NCBI GenBank assembly: GCA_025617375.2
Contig: JAMYGW020000001.1
Coordinates: forward strand, 1,426,001-1,490,000
From: Acarospora socialis
Taxonomy: Eukaryota; Ascomycota; Lecanoromycetes; Acarosporales; Acarosporaceae
Reading direction: 5' to 3'
Length of the DNA stretch: 64,000 nt
Part shown: positions 45,310 to 57,041 of the stretch, one piece after another
How the letters are laid out: the number at the start of each line of letters is the position of its first letter
How positions within the stretch are numbered: position 1 is the first letter of the stretch
Position numbers and translations under genes: made by a program
Notes under the pieces: generated by a model
What the model was told of the DNA's origin: nothing
Database searches by the model: none
The model's input: the letters and a program-made list of their open reading frames with translations, nothing else

Positions 45310-46770
45310 TCATGACATCCGAACAACGACCTCCCCTCCACCATCAGTCCACCTCGCCCCAGCTCCCTTGACCATCCGGCTCGTCGCCAAGAACAGCACA
45401 ATGTAGATATGCGGCACCGTCTCTCCCCAACAGTAGATTTTCAACACCGCCTTCCCGTTGCCCTTTCCATAACCCCCATCCTGACCCGATCCTCCCTCCC
45501 GACTCGCATCTCCCTCACCTCGGTCCCCTCTGTTATCTTCGCCCGGCCCCTGATCCAGCCCCGCCACTTGCGCCTCCGGACCCGAACATCCGACCCCAGA
45601 CATGGACACGCACAACTCACACCATACCCCCCACCCCGCTCGTCCCTGGCCGACGAAATCGGTGAGGAATTTCCACATCTTGCTGCGGAGGGGCGGAGGG
45701 AAGGGCGTGCAGTCCAGATGCCAGTGGCCGCGCTCCAGCGGGCGGAGCGGCCGTGTGGTGAGGGTGGGTTGGTAGCGTTTGGGGAGGTCGGCGTGCTTGG
45801 CGAGGAGGGCAAGGGAGGGGGTGAGGTGGGTTCTGAAGGGTTTGGTGGAGGTGGGGGGCGGTGAGGGGTGGATTGTTAGGATTTCGGTGTGGGTGAGGGC
45901 GGGAAGGTGAGGGTGAGGGTGCGACGAGGGGTGGGACGATGAGGAGATGTAGGGTGAAGCGGGTTGGTGGTGTATAGTTGGGGATGGGCGGAGAGGTGGA
46001 CTTGGTGGATGTGGTGGAGATGGCTGCTGTTGTTGTTTACTCGAGGAGACTCGACTCTGTGCCGTGGGAGTAGGTGAGGAGGCTGGACGTGCTGGACGGG
46101 ACTTGAGCTGATCCGAGGGCGAAAGAGCGGAGGGTAGCTGGGGTGAAGCGGCTGAAGCGAGATTTGAGTCTGCGCCGATGAACGGGCTGGGCGCGGCTAT
46201 GGTGGGAGGCAAGACTGCTGCAGATTCGATACGGCGCCGTTTGGTTGAAGGCTCTTCGGCAGGAGATTGTGATGACAGGCTCCGGCGTACGGGGCTTTCT
46301 GTGCTCGCGTTGGTCGTGGCTGGGACCAAAGGCTGCGAGTCCGGCACTACGCTCGGAGGTGTTCCCCAGGAATCAGACTGCGTACGTCTAATGGATATTG
46401 TCCCCGCGAAGGGCGGCGTCGCGGTGGAGGGCGCTGTCTGCGGCCTGTTCTGCGGGGAGGAGCGTAGAATCAGAGAAGGTAGAGCACGTAGACTGGGGCT
46501 GGCGTGTCCCTGGCGTTGTTGGTCTGAATCTGGTTGAGCTCCATTTCTCTCCGCCTTGAGCTTCTCTCGGTCCCTGCTACTGGGTGCACTTAAAGCCGCA
46601 TACTCGGCCTCGACTTGTTCATGGTCGGGCCTGAGTATGATATGCCTGCTTGCAGTCTCGAAGCCCAGAAATGCTTGTGCTTGCTTCCTGTATCGTGCAT
46701 CGTCCTTGGCTCCACTAGGTGCTGAGATATGAACCAGAATCTGAACATCCGTCTCCGAGCAGTCGGTCAT
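45310..46770 (-). CDS. Hypothetical protein, 486 aa, conserved ends and disordered centre
   Basis: Single exon. The N-terminal block (MTDCSETDVQILVHISAPSG, then DDARYRKQAQAFLGFE) looks conserved. The middle 250 residues are Ser/Pro/His-rich and disordered. The C-terminal block appears folded: RGHWHLDCTPFPPPLR, KMWKFLTDFVGQGRAGWGVW, KIYCWGETVPHIYIVLFLAT and MVKGAGARW. This two-block layout occurs in uncharacterised Pezizomycotina proteins as far as I remember; no catalytic motif is evident. No signal peptide. The hydrophobic VPHIYIVLFLAT stretch is too short to claim as a membrane helix. Function unknown. Confidence 0.75.
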   Translation of the reverse strand: MTDCSETDVQILVHISAPSGAKDDARYRKQAQAFLGFETASRHIILRPDHEQVEAEYAALSAPSSRDREKLKAERNGAQPDSDQQRQGHASPSLRALPSLILRSSPQNRPQTAPSTATPPFAGTISIRRTQSDSWGTPPSVVPDSQPLVPATTNASTESPVRRSLSSQSPAEEPSTKRRRIESAAVLPPTIAAPSPFIGADSNLASAASPQLPSALSPSDQLKSRPARPASSPTPTAQSRVSSSKQQQQPSPPHPPSPPLRPSPTIHHQPASPYISSSSHPSSHPHPHLPALTHTEILTIHPSPPPTSTKPFRTHLTPSLALLAKHADLPKRYQPTLTTRPLRPLERGHWHLDCTPFPPPLRSKMWKFLTDFVGQGRAGWGVWCELCVSMSGVGCSGPEAQVAGLDQGPGEDNRGDRGEGDASREGGSGQDGGYGKGNGKAVLKIYCWGETVPHIYIVLFLATSRMVKGAGARWTDGGGEVVVRMS

Positions 46771-48629
46771 GACGGGCGGTGAGCATAGCGTCGTTCAGAC
46801 AAAGCAATTGTTAAGCTAACGGGAAAAGCGATGGTGCCAGAAGGTGAATGAGCTCTGCTCTATGCATCACAGTGTTAGCATGTGCAAAGAGAGACGTGAA
46901 GATGCTCACCACAAGTACACAATGATGCACCCACCCGACCCAGTCAAAGCTGCCAGCATGACGCCATCCGGTAAACGGTCAGGCAATGGGTGGACCGTGG
47001 ATGGACCAGCAGATGGCGGATTAAGTCTTTCGTAATGCGGCTTCCTCATTCCTGCTTGCAGCTCCTCCCCTGTCTTGGCGTCGCTTGGTGACCAATCATG
47101 ACGAAGACCGTTAACCCCGAAGCCGATCACTTCATCCAGAATTCGGGGAGAACTCGAGAAGCGCTCCACTGAACAAGTCAACCATCAATCGTCGTGCATC
47201 CGTGTGGTCTGATCCCTACCTAACTCTTCATATCAGCTCACTGCCCCATCTTCAAAAATTCTTAACCTCGTCGTCTCATTGGGATACTTACCAAAGACAT
47301 GGATTCGAGTCGGGTCAATGGGACATAGCCTGATCGTTGATTGGATTACTCCGCTATTCTTCCTTGCCTTGGTCGACGCAACCTATCAGATTCACCTTCT
47401 TGCTGTGCGCAAAGCAGAAGACGTCGGAGCTCTCGAATAACACAACAGCACGCAGGGAATTTCGCTCAACGAAATTCGATCCAGACCTGCGTCAGGCCCA
47501 ATATCGCTCACACCTCCTGCTATACAAGGATATCAACGGTGTTCAGCTGCGGAATCCCCAAGCAACTGTTCTGCAAAGGCAGGGCTGAGCATCGAGGTTT
47601 TGATCTTTAAACGGTTACAGATAGGAAGGAGATTGCACGGACCCCTTAGGAAAAACATTGCCACTCTCAATCATAGGTAGGTAACCACCTTCTCTCATGC
47701 CCTCTATCGCTCTGGCCCCACCATGCCTTCGGCGCATCTACCCAGTTGCTATCGTACTTGAGATCTTACATTGGTTGATCTGCAATGCTTACGTCGTTCT
47801 GAAATCCCTGCGATCCTGTCAGCTCAATATCAGGTCATTATGCTGATCCGGAGATTGGTAGGTCTACCTCTTGCTCCGTCCTTGTCCACGCACCTCTGGT
47901 ATAGTGTTTCCGCACACTCTCAGTGCAGTACCTCCTTCGGGAGCGTCGCCATCGTGCAATGGCGATGATATCTCCGGTAGATTCGAGTATGGGCAGTGGT
48001 GGTGAGGCCTACGGTGAGTGATGTCAGTTTCTATCAAGGACCACTGGGAACTGCCGAGTTCTTTCTCAGTACGTCTTATTGAAACCAGCGTTTGATTGAA
48101 ACTGGAGAAGCCTTTCCTGCTCTGAAGCTCTCAACTATCCGCCATAATGGCGCTGGGCATTGGTATACTGGTATGAAGATAACAATGCCGAGATGAGCCA
48201 TGTCTAGAACTGAGTTGCACATTCCTTTGTTTGCGGAGTTGATATCAAAAGTTGAAGTGTACAAGCCTTTCTTGTGCTACTGAAGTCGCATGGTGCGGGT
48301 TGTCGAAGCTATCGACTGTTTCCTATTGAAACATGAATTCGGATGAGCTTCATATAGTGCGAATATGGATAAGTTAAACTGTTGCCCGTCTTGTTTCTTT
48401 ACCCCCAGATTTTAGTGGACATTGACTGCCACGCGGTCGCAGTTCTCCTGCCATGCCTACTCATGTTCGAAACTCATCTCGGATGATTGCTGATATCTCA
48501 CGCCGTACACGCCTTCCTCAGCCCCTAGACCGCTCAAACATGCTGTGGATATATCGATGCCTTCTCTATCTGGCCTCTCGAATCTACAGTATCGTCTGGG
48601 TCTTGTCTGGGTGGTTTTGTGGAGGTGTG
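46771..48629. other. Large intergenic gap upstream of the bZIP gene
   Basis: About 1.9 kb between the divergent hypothetical (-) and bZIP (+) genes. Only short frames without domains or persistent codon bias. Presumably two promoters and leaders; a non-coding transcript cannot be excluded. Confidence 0.4.
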
Positions 48630-49948
48630 ATGGCGGACGCTCTCAGGCTCAGGTAGTGGAGAATCAAGAAGTCCACTACATATGAATCTCGGTTTCCTTA
48701 AGAACTTGACAGAAAAGAAGACTACAAGAGGTGTGTTTCCTTAAAAGCATCCACTTGGACACGGACTGAGCCAAGCGAAGATGGTCAAACACCCAAGCGA
48801 AGAGGGCCGAAACCGGATAGTAAGCCTGCCCTGACGCGGAGGCAAGAGTTGAACAGACAGGCTCAAAGGTATATCATATGTTGCGAGTGGTTTTGAGCTT
48901 GACAACGATATCAGTCAATCGACTGACAGGTTGCAGAACGCATCGAGAGAGAAAGGAAGTCTACGTCAAGGCGCTAGAAGCCGAGGTACTTAGACTGAAA
49001 GAGACCTTCAGCTTCACTGTGAAAGAACGAGATGCCGTGGCCGAGGAAAACCGCAAGCTCAAAGAGCTTCTTCGAATGCATGGCATCGCTATCCCCGCAC
49101 ACGGCAACAGTACCGGTTACGGGAGGGGTGGAAGTTCGTATGGTGGGAGTTCGAGCCGTAGTACGTCCGCCGGCTATCTCATGAATCAGAGTCTCAGTCC
49201 ACCTACGACAGTTGGACAAGGACCGACTCCACCTGCGGTCTCGGACAGTCGGGCAGGCAAAGAGATGAGCGCTGGCCCACAGCCCGGGCAGTATTTCCAG
49301 CAGCGACAAGGCTTGGATCATGACCAGGTTGGGATAGACTTCGTCCTCACGTACGGTGGCCAACGAAACACTGCACCTCCCACACACTCCACCAATCAAT
49401 AATCGTATGCCGTCGGCTGATTCGTGCCTTCGAGCAGTCTCGAACGCCCGTGCATGGATCACATGCAGTTCCTCTGTGTGCGCTCGCACCAGGAGCCGGA
49501 AGCTGAGATCTCGGGCCATGCGTTGATGGCGACCTGTCCGCCCGAAAGCCACATCATCAACCACCCCGACGTTCCTTATCCGCACAAGACGTGGGATGTG
49601 CCGCAAGTGGACCTGATGAAGCTTTTGGATCTGAGTGAAAGGTTGCCGTTAGATGGAGAGATCACACCGATCATGGCGTTGAAGATAATTCGGTTGCATG
49701 AGCGCTATCTCGAATTGACTCTTGGGGATTTTGAGATTCTGAAGGAGGATCTCAAGGCAAAGGTTAGGTGCTATGGGTACGTCCTCCCTTGTTCATAGTG
49801 GTCGAGTGCGCGTCAAGCCAACCCAGTTCTGACACAATCTTGCCATAGCTTCGGCGCCGTGCTCGAGGAGTTTGAAGTCCGAGACGCTCTTAGCAGTGTG
49901 TTTGCTACGAAAATGGACAACTTAGCTGCTTTTCGCGCCACGGCCTAG
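48630..49948 (+). CDS. bZIP transcription factor, 343 aa
   Basis: Five exons: join(48630..48652, 48713..48868, 48937..49350, 49438..49776, 49849..49948). The basic region is RRQELNRQAQRTHRERKE with the invariant N-x7-R, split by the intron 48869-48936. A leucine-zipper heptad follows (VKALEAEVLRLKETF...EENRKLKELL). A conserved C-terminal regulatory domain is assembled from exons 4 and 5 (LERPCMDHMQ, SGHALMATCPPESH, LMKLLDLSERLPLDGEITP, KVRCYGFGAVLEEFEVRDAL). This domain arrangement is a recurrent Pezizomycotina bZIP family of Yap-like type. The first exon is only 23 nt and its start is the weakest part of the model. It was chosen because it gives an ATG and keeps frame through a GTAGTG...CAG intron. 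Regulated targets unknown. Confidence 0.82.
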
Positions 49949-50345
49949 CTTCGTTCACGTTCGGTTTCGACTGGACGCTTCGCGGTTCTCCAGAAAGCAT
50001 CAAGCGTGGGTGGATTTCACGGGCTAACGATCTGGGTTCTAATGTAATTCTCTTCTGGCCTGCTTAGAGCTTCTCAGGAGCTTCATGCGATGCATAATTG
50101 CCCTAGCTACACTGCTGTCTCCGGACGTGAAATACGAAAGTTGCTTTGTGATCGCTTGCATTCTCTCCTTGGCTCATTCCCCATTCCCTTTAACAGCTAG
50201 AAGCATTGATATTTGATCTCAGACCGAGAGGTATCTACAAACGACATCCTTATCTACAAACGTAAGTCAACACCAAAAGACACCAGACATGTCGTCCCAC
50301 CCACAAACCCCAAAACCACCAACTCCACACTCTACCCCAACCACC
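49949..50345. other. Convergent intergenic region, bZIP / COG6
   Basis: About 400 bp between opposing stop codons. A C/A-rich stretch at 50260-50345 lies just past the COG6 stop. No gene seen. Confidence 0.35.
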
Positions 50346-53141
50346 CTACAGCGAATTTAGCACGCTCTGCACCCCGACACTCCCCGCATCCTCCCGTCTC
50401 AACAAATACGGCCTCCAATCCCCCTTCTCGACCCCCATCAGCGCACTCCACCCGCGCAACCTCTCCCGCAGCGCCTCCGGCCCGATGACGAACAGATTGC
50501 CCAGCTCCGACAGGATCTCCATGCTGGGCGTGAACGAGTCGTCGAGCGGCCAGGCGCGCAGCAGCTCGGTGTATTTGGTCAGGTCCTTGGTGACCATGAG
50601 GCCGCCGGCAGCGTTGACGGGGAATTTCTTGAAGTGCTCGAGGAGCAGGGTGCGGAGACCCAGGGCCAGTTCGGTGAGGAAGGAGGTCAGGTTGGGGCCG
50701 TCGAGGACGAGGGTCGTGAGGGAGTGGGTGCGGGTTAGGAATGTGTGGATGGAGAGGCAGGTCTGGAGTTGTTGGAGCGTGGAGTTAGCTATAGCAGAGC
50801 GGGGAGTTGGGTGGGGGTTGATATGATAATGAGGAACGGGGATGGGCCACGGCCACGGGACTTACGGGGGTTTGGAGCATTTCGAGCCAGCTGTTGCTGC
50901 CGCTTAGGGCGTCGTCGCGGGGTCGAAAATCGCTCTTCTTTTGGTTCGCGAGCAGCTTGCTCACCCAGCTCAAGGCGGCGTCGATGGTGCGCTGCATGAT
51001 GCTATTGATTTTGTCCTCTAGTCTGTTGACGGCGAGGTTGGTTGTTTTCTCCATGTCTCGTCGGACGGTGGTGTTGGATGCGGCGAGGGGGATCAAGACG
51101 GTGTTGATGCATGCGTTCATCAAATGCATGATCTGGATTGCGGGACGGAGATTGGGGAGGTATGAGAGGTCCGGTTCGTTTTTAGCAGCCTCTTGCGAGA
51201 TTGCGAAGTCGTTGGCACTGGGCAGGACAGATGAGTAAAGCGGACTGGGCTGCAATGATGTGTTGCACTTACGCATCCACGGCCGTTTCAACATAGATCT
51301 CACCCATATTTGCCAATAATAAGTTAAGCAGCGCCGATACATCCCTCGGCGTCTCGTTGCCTCCGCTCAACTCTAGGCCCCGTCCTACGCCCTCGGCCAG
51401 CCACTTCAGCATTCTTTTTGCATTCGGTAAACTGAGCACGCCATCTTGTTCCGATACTTCTATTTCGTTCTGCTTCTTGGCACTATCTGCATCTTTCAAA
51501 CCAGCTACACGAAGTAGCATTGCTTTCTGGGCAGGAGCAAGATCTGATGAGTCCAGACGTTCAATGTAGGCATCCTTAGCGGAGGCTAGCATCTCGCTGC
51601 CTGATTTCGCGAGTGATGCTAGGTAGGAGGTTGGGACCTTTCTTCGTCGAGACTATGTGCAATGTTGTTAGCTGTTTAATCCAAACCAAGAAGATTTTCT
51701 GGCGTCTTACATGGTAGATGGTAAACTTGAACAGCAGCGAAGAGTAAAGCTCTTCAAGGTTCTTCTTTTCTTTCTCAATATAAGATGATCCGACAAAGTA
51801 TGGTACAAACAAATCATCGAGTTGCTGATCCAGGACAAGTGTTATTTGAGATGAGATGGGTTCCGGATGTTCCGTCAAGCCATGGGCCTTCAACTCATCC
51901 ACTAGATTGTTGATATAGCTCCGCGCTGCCTGTAAAGATCGTAAAAATGCTAACGAAGAGATCGTATTGGCTTTTTCAAGCACCATCTCCAGTCGTTGTT
52001 GGATAGACTGCTGGAACACTCTCTGCAAGAATCTGGCAAGCACTTGCTCGTGATACGGAAATGCCCTCTTGATTATAGAGGACTCTTCCTGAACGACAAC
52101 TCTGACCTCGTCAACTAGAGATTGAAGACTGGGTTCTACCCCAGGGGGTTCTGCATCCGGATCAGCCAACCGTTCCCAGGTCTCCGAGTCGCCCCCGACC
52201 TCTTCAGTAATAAGTTGACTCCGGTCTATGAAGAACTGATGTTGGTTGACAAACAATCCGATGACGCTCGCCCCGCCAGTAAAATCATGTAAGACGTTGG
52301 CGCACTCCCTCATGCCATCGAAATTCGCCCTTCGGTAAAATTCATCGAACTGCTTCAGGAGGTCCTTCTCCAGCGTCTCGGAGAACTTTTCAATGATGTC
52401 TCTCGTGCTTTTCCGTCCGTCCTCATGGCCGTTCACTCCGTTAGCGCCATTGATAGCTTTGCCATTGCCGTTTACTTGACTCCAGCTATCGGGTTCTAGA
52501 CGTTGGCTGATCCTCAACAGTTGCCTTGCAATATGTGCACATCGTACTTTGCCATCTCCACCACCATGTCGTCTCACTTCCTCTAGACTGGTAAGCTCTC
52601 CTCGCTCACTAACTTCCAACCAACATTGTATCAAGAACTTGGCATCTTCGGCCCTTGTTCTCTGCCTGTCTAACTCCTCCAAACGCTCACCAATCTTGAC
52701 CGCAACGTTGCCCCCACCCTCCGGATTGTTATCGGCATTGACATTGAGTGAACTGTCCAGGTGGTGGAAGGAGTCTATAGCCTGCTGGAGCTTCCTCCCC
52801 AGTGTCTCGACGTTCTGCGTATGCTGTGCTTCAGCACGTCGTACCGCTCCAGAAAGCTCGTTCTCCCGTTGCTCGAGATCAGCAGAGAGTTCCCCTAACC
52901 TATTGAGCGCATGGTCAAAGGTACGAATAAAAGGTTTTGGGTCGAATGCCTGTGTTGATGGCCCTGATCGACGATTGGCGGGTACCGCACTGTTTGACAA
53001 TGATTCGATAAAGTCTTTGACTATGAAGTCCCGACTGGAGAAAGTGTCTAGTGTGAAGCTGGGACCTTTAGGAAAGATAGATTTCGTCGCTGGGGAAGCA
53101 ATTGCTTGCGACCCAAGGGGTGAGCTGTCTGTTGCTGGCAT
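50346..53141 (-). CDS. COG6: Conserved oligomeric Golgi complex subunit 6
   Basis: Four exons: complement(join(50346..50762, 50866..51217, 51273..51652, 51711..53141)), 859 aa, a little longer than many fungal COG6 proteins but near the yeast length. N-terminal blocks are SSRDFIVKDFIESLSN, a coiled coil (LGELSADLEQRENELSGAV), and DAKFLIQCWLEV. A long alpha-helical body includes FYRRANFDGMRECANVLHDF and VLARFLQRVFQQSIQQRL. Later blocks are LEMLQTP joined to TCLSIHTFLTRTHS, and SFTPSMEILSELGNLFVIGP. The last acceptor was moved 29 nt downstream of the first AG because only that choice avoids a stop and restores the QTPTC motif. COG tethers retrograde vesicles at the Golgi and maintains glycosylation enzymes. 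The gene is head to head with NUS1. Confidence 0.93.
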
Positions 53142-53686
53142 TATGATAGTTGCCGGGCCTAGATGACTTCATCGGAAGCGCCCGACGGCTTTGGAAGGAT
53201 CTGAGCAGTTTTCGATGCCACGCTCGGTGCAGTCCGCGTCTCAGATCAACCTATGGCGTAATCTTAGACTGTCGGAATTAGTAGTAAAGGATACGAGTAG
53301 GCTACATGATCCTTCAGTGATTCTCATTGACCCGCATTCTCTCTACTGACCGGCGTGACCTTCAACTGTCAATATCATTGAAAATGAAAGAGGTATCGAT
53401 AATCAGTACAGGAGTTGGTTAGCTGTTGGTGAGCTGTACGAATGGGGTAGCTTGATCTGCCCGGGCCCTATTTAGCTGGCGTTGCGGCTCCATTATCCCT
53501 GTCCCGTAACTCGCACTCGTACGTCACCCTCAAAAAATTAGAGACATGGTATCCAGAAAAGATACGAGTTTGACTATCTTATGCTGGGACTGACCATATC
53601 TCTCATATACTGCTCCGTTCTTGAAATGGCCATCTAAAAGCTCCGAATTGTTATCACTCCAGCTCCGCAGTAGAGGCAGTCCAAAT
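53142..53686. promoter_or_regulatory. Divergent promoter region, COG6 / NUS1
   Basis: About 545 bp between start codons of two divergent secretory-pathway genes. No repeat or strong motif recognised. Confidence 0.45.
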
Positions 53687-54830
53687 ATGGTCGCAGACCG
53701 GGACATCCAGACATACCGGCGAGATGTGCACAAGCAAGGCCGACCATTGTCCCCCAAAGCACGAGAAGAACTCATCAAACCCTACCTCCCCTCTCCTCCC
53801 TCACTGTCACCACCTCGCAATGCAACACAACGCAAACTCCAACCGATCCGAACCTTCCTCAAGACACAAGTCCATCTCCTCGTCTATATGATCATACACA
53901 CCCTCTTTTCCCTGTACATCCGCTTACGACAAACCTACCATGCAGTCATCGACAGAATATTCGCGATCTTATACTACCATCATCGGACGCCCGAGCTCAT
54001 ACAGAAGGACGTGAGAGGGTTGAGCAAGCTACCGCAACACCTGAGCGTGATACTCGAGTTGAAAGAGGAGGAAAGAGGAGGCGCGGGGCTGGAAGCACTG
54101 GTAGACGATGTGGCGGAGATCTCGGCCTGGTGTGTGTGCGTCGGGATACCTATGCTGAGCGTCTACGAGAAAACAGGTACGCTCAATCAGGCCCTACATG
54201 GGCCACACACAAGTTTGTGCATCAGCAGAACTAATCACCGTCTGCTTCAGGCATCCTCAAAGGCTACATCCCAACCACCCACCGAACCATCTCCTCCAAA
54301 TTCCACGACTACTTCGGCCGCCGCCGCCCCTCGCTCCAGATTCGCGCCCCGCACATGCCCTCTTTCCTCAACGGCGACCTGTACGAAGAATCCCCACTGT
54401 CCATCTCCAGCAACCCCAGTACGTGCCCCTCCTATGCCCACACCCTCCCCACTCTCACCTTTGCCAACACCCCTCAACTGACCACCCTCGACAAACAGAC
54501 CACCTCTCCATCCTCCTCCTCTCCTCCGACGACGGCCGCCCCACCCTCGTCGACCTGACCAAAACCCTGACCGAAATGTCCCAGCGCGGCAAGCTGTCCC
54601 CGACCGACATCTCGCTGGACCTGATCGACGCCGAAGTCAGCGAGAGCGTCATGGGCGAGCCGGACCTGCTGCTCCTCTTCGGCCCGCACGTGCGCCTGCA
54701 GGGCTATCCGCCGTGGCAGGTCCGCCTGACGGAGATCTTTCACGTGCAGGATAGTGGCGGGGTCGGGTATCAGGTTTTTTTGAGGGCGCTGCATCGGTTC
54801 GCGAAGGTGGAGATGCGGTTTGGGCGGTGA
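53687..54830 (+). CDS. NUS1: Dehydrodolichyl diphosphate synthase complex subunit NUS1 (Nogo-B receptor homologue)
   Basis: Three exons: join(53687..54176, 54251..54418, 54499..54830), 329 aa. Start is the first in-frame ATG (MVADRDIQTYRRD). A membrane segment lies near residues 72-95 (LLVYMIIHTLFSLYIRL). The cis-prenyltransferase-like fold shows LPQHLSVILELKEEE, VDDVAEISAWCVCVGIPMLS and VYEKTGILKGYI (joined across intron 1). NHLSILLLSSDDGR, EPDLLLLFGPHVRLQGYPPW and FLRALHRFAKVEMRFGR follow. It ends with the RxG motif (RFG) that in NgBR/Nus1 helps form the active site with the catalytic partner. NUS1 lacks the substrate-binding Asp of true synthases and works with Rer2/Srt1 in the ER to make dolichol. 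Confidence 0.93.
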
Positions 54831-55149
54831 GGGTGAGGGTCAGGGTGTGGGCATTCGAAGGCGGTGGATGATGGATTTATACCCTATCGGTTGTTGAAAA
54901 TCGAGCTGAACTCAATTCTCATGAGGTTCAGGCTTTATGTGAAGTTCATTCTATCGCGATCTAAACGGGAAAGGATGGTATCATCAGCGGCATGATTGCA
55001 TCCGTTCGCGCCAGCACACCGCCTCTTCCTATATCACGGTATCATCCAACCAAAGCATATAAAGTACTGCCGAACAACCACGCCCATAGTCCCAAACACC
55101 AACCTCCAGCACAACCCAGCCCGCAAATCGCAGAATGACAGCGCATTCG
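54831..55149. other. Convergent intergenic region, NUS1 / palC
   Basis: 319 bp between opposing stop codons; both 3' ends lie here. Nothing else seen. Confidence 0.35.
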
Positions 55150-56755
55150 CTAATAGTACGCAATCTCACCCCCACTCGCATAAATCGTCCTCCCCGCAGG
55201 AAATGCTCCAGGCAACCCTCTACCCTCTCCATCCCCTTCCTCACTACTACTATCGCCATCCGCCCCAAACACTGCATCATCAGGTCCGTCAGGGGGCGCT
55301 CTCATCCTGACGAGGACGTCTTCATCGAGACTAGGAGGGACGTAAGGTCTTGGAGAGTGGATCTCCCGGCCGGAAGGCATAGTAGCGAGCACGTTGTCTG
55401 AGGGCGGGATGAGTTGGGTGTTCATCTAAATCGAGGGAGTCAGAAGCGCCAGCAAGAAGTGCGTGCCGGAACCGCTCTTTCGGGGAATCCCAGACGGAGT
55501 ACACTATACTCACAGTATCGTTCATCTTAATCCACTTCCTCTCTAGCATATCGATGACCCTCCCCTCCTCCAACTTCCCCGCATCACCCCCCCACTCGCC
55601 CCCCCTCTCCACCCGCCTATCCTCCCTCTTCTCCGTCCAATCCTTCTTCAACCTCGCCAGCCCCTTCAGCGCCTTCTCCCCCTCCTTCTCCCCACCCCCC
55701 ACCAACCCCAGCTCCCTCTTCCCCGCCCGCAACCACGCAATCCCCTCCCCCGTCCGTCCCCGCAACTCCGCATTGATCCCCAAGAACCGACACGCCTTCC
55801 CCCTCGTCACCCGCCTCAGCCCATCCACATACCTCACCAGCCCCTCGTCGATCCTATCCCTCTTCGCCCCAACGCCCATCACTATCGCTCTCCCCTCCCC
55901 GCCCGTCCCGGCCGCCGACGACGACGACGCGCCCAGCATCGCCCCCGCCATGCCCGCATGCTCCGCCGCCGCAAGACACAGGCGCGCGAACAGGTGCGCC
56001 CGCACCTTCGGCAGGTCCGGCGCCTTGATCATCCAGTCGCGGTCGTGGCGATTGCGCTCCTGCGCCACGGCGGCGGGGTAGGGATCGTCTTTGAGGACGG
56101 CGAGGAGGGTCGCTTCGGCGAGGGCGAGGGACGCGAGGCCGCTCTGCACGGGGGCCGAGACGTCCGCGGGGCCGGAGCCGCCGCCAGACGCGGCGGGACG
56201 GCGGTCGAGGGCGTGGAGCAGGTGGGTGTGGATGGTGTGTGCGTGGAGGAGGTGTTTGGTTGCGGACGTGATGGCTGCGGTGCGCTGGTCGGGCGTGGGG
56301 GTCGTGGGCGCGTGGAGGATGTGCAGCTGCGTGCGGGAGAGCAGCGTGTGCGTGTAGGCGAGTGTGGACAGGACGAAGGAGAGCTCGTAGTCAAGACCCC
56401 GGCCCTTGAGGCGGGGGGGTTCGCGGCCGGGGAGGGTCGCGGTGAGGGTGGCGCGCCATTCGAGCTCGAGTTCCTGTTCGAGCACGAGGTCGATCTCTTC
56501 GCCGGCGACGAGCTTCCCGCTTAGCCCTGCGTCGAGGGCGAAGAGATAGGGTAGGTAGTCGGTGATGGCCGCGTGGACGGCGTTGAGCTCCGAGGATTGT
56601 GCGGGTGGGGCAAGCCGCCGGTATCTTTTGAGGGCGTTGCGGAGGACGGTTCGGTGGTTTGTAGCCGTCAATGGCAGTAAGGGGTGGGTAGGACTGCTGA
56701 AGTAGGCGGGATAGCTAACCAGAGACGTGGATGGGAGGGCAAAGGAGAATGGCAT
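55150..56755 (-). CDS. palC: pH-response regulator PalC (BRO1-domain protein)
   Basis: Two exons: complement(join(55150..55425, 55514..56755)), 505 aa. The N-terminus MPFSFALPSTSLVSYPAYFS and the following helices (TTNHR-like LTATNHRTVLRNALKRYR, LPYLFALDAGL, LELEWRATLTATLPGREPPR, GLDYELSFVLSTLAYTHTLL) match the short BRO1 domain of PalC. A conserved block before the intron (IDMLERKWIKMNDT) continues with NTQLIPPSDNVLATMPSGRE. The tail is acidic (GDSSSEEGDGEG). PalC binds the ESCRT-III subunit Vps32 and recruits PalA/PalB for ambient-pH signalling that leads to PacC cleavage. Confidence 0.92.
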
Positions 56756-56840
56756 GGCGAGCTTGCAGCTTCATTGCGAGAGAGTTTCTGGAAGTCTGCC
56801 CCGCGCTAATTATGTGATGCCATGAACACTCTGCAACGCG

Positions 56841-56880
56841 ACCTACGTAGGTAAGGTAAGTAAGTACCTAGGCAGGTAAG
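56841..56880. repeat. Cluster of GGTAAGG / CCTAGG words
   Basis: CCTACGTAGGTAAGGTAAGT followed by TACCTAGGCAGGTAAG, partly palindromic. One of the densest examples of the short motif family scattered through intergenic DNA of this window, here just upstream of palC on the minus strand. Confidence 0.55.
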
Positions 56881-57041
56881 GCCAGACTAATATTGTATTC
56901 TTATAGATGTATATTATTCTATATTTGTTTGTCTATATACCAATAGTTATGGCGTTCCTGCAATAAGTGTCCACCGGGCTGGTAGCATCTTCTACTCCAA
57001 GTAAAACTAGATATACCTTTTGGCTCTCCCTGTGGGTCAGG

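Noticed and set aside
47280-47330. B-box-like GATTCGAGTC suggestive of a tRNA or SINE promoter
   Set aside because: No matching A-box or cloverleaf upstream and no repeat copies elsewhere in the window.
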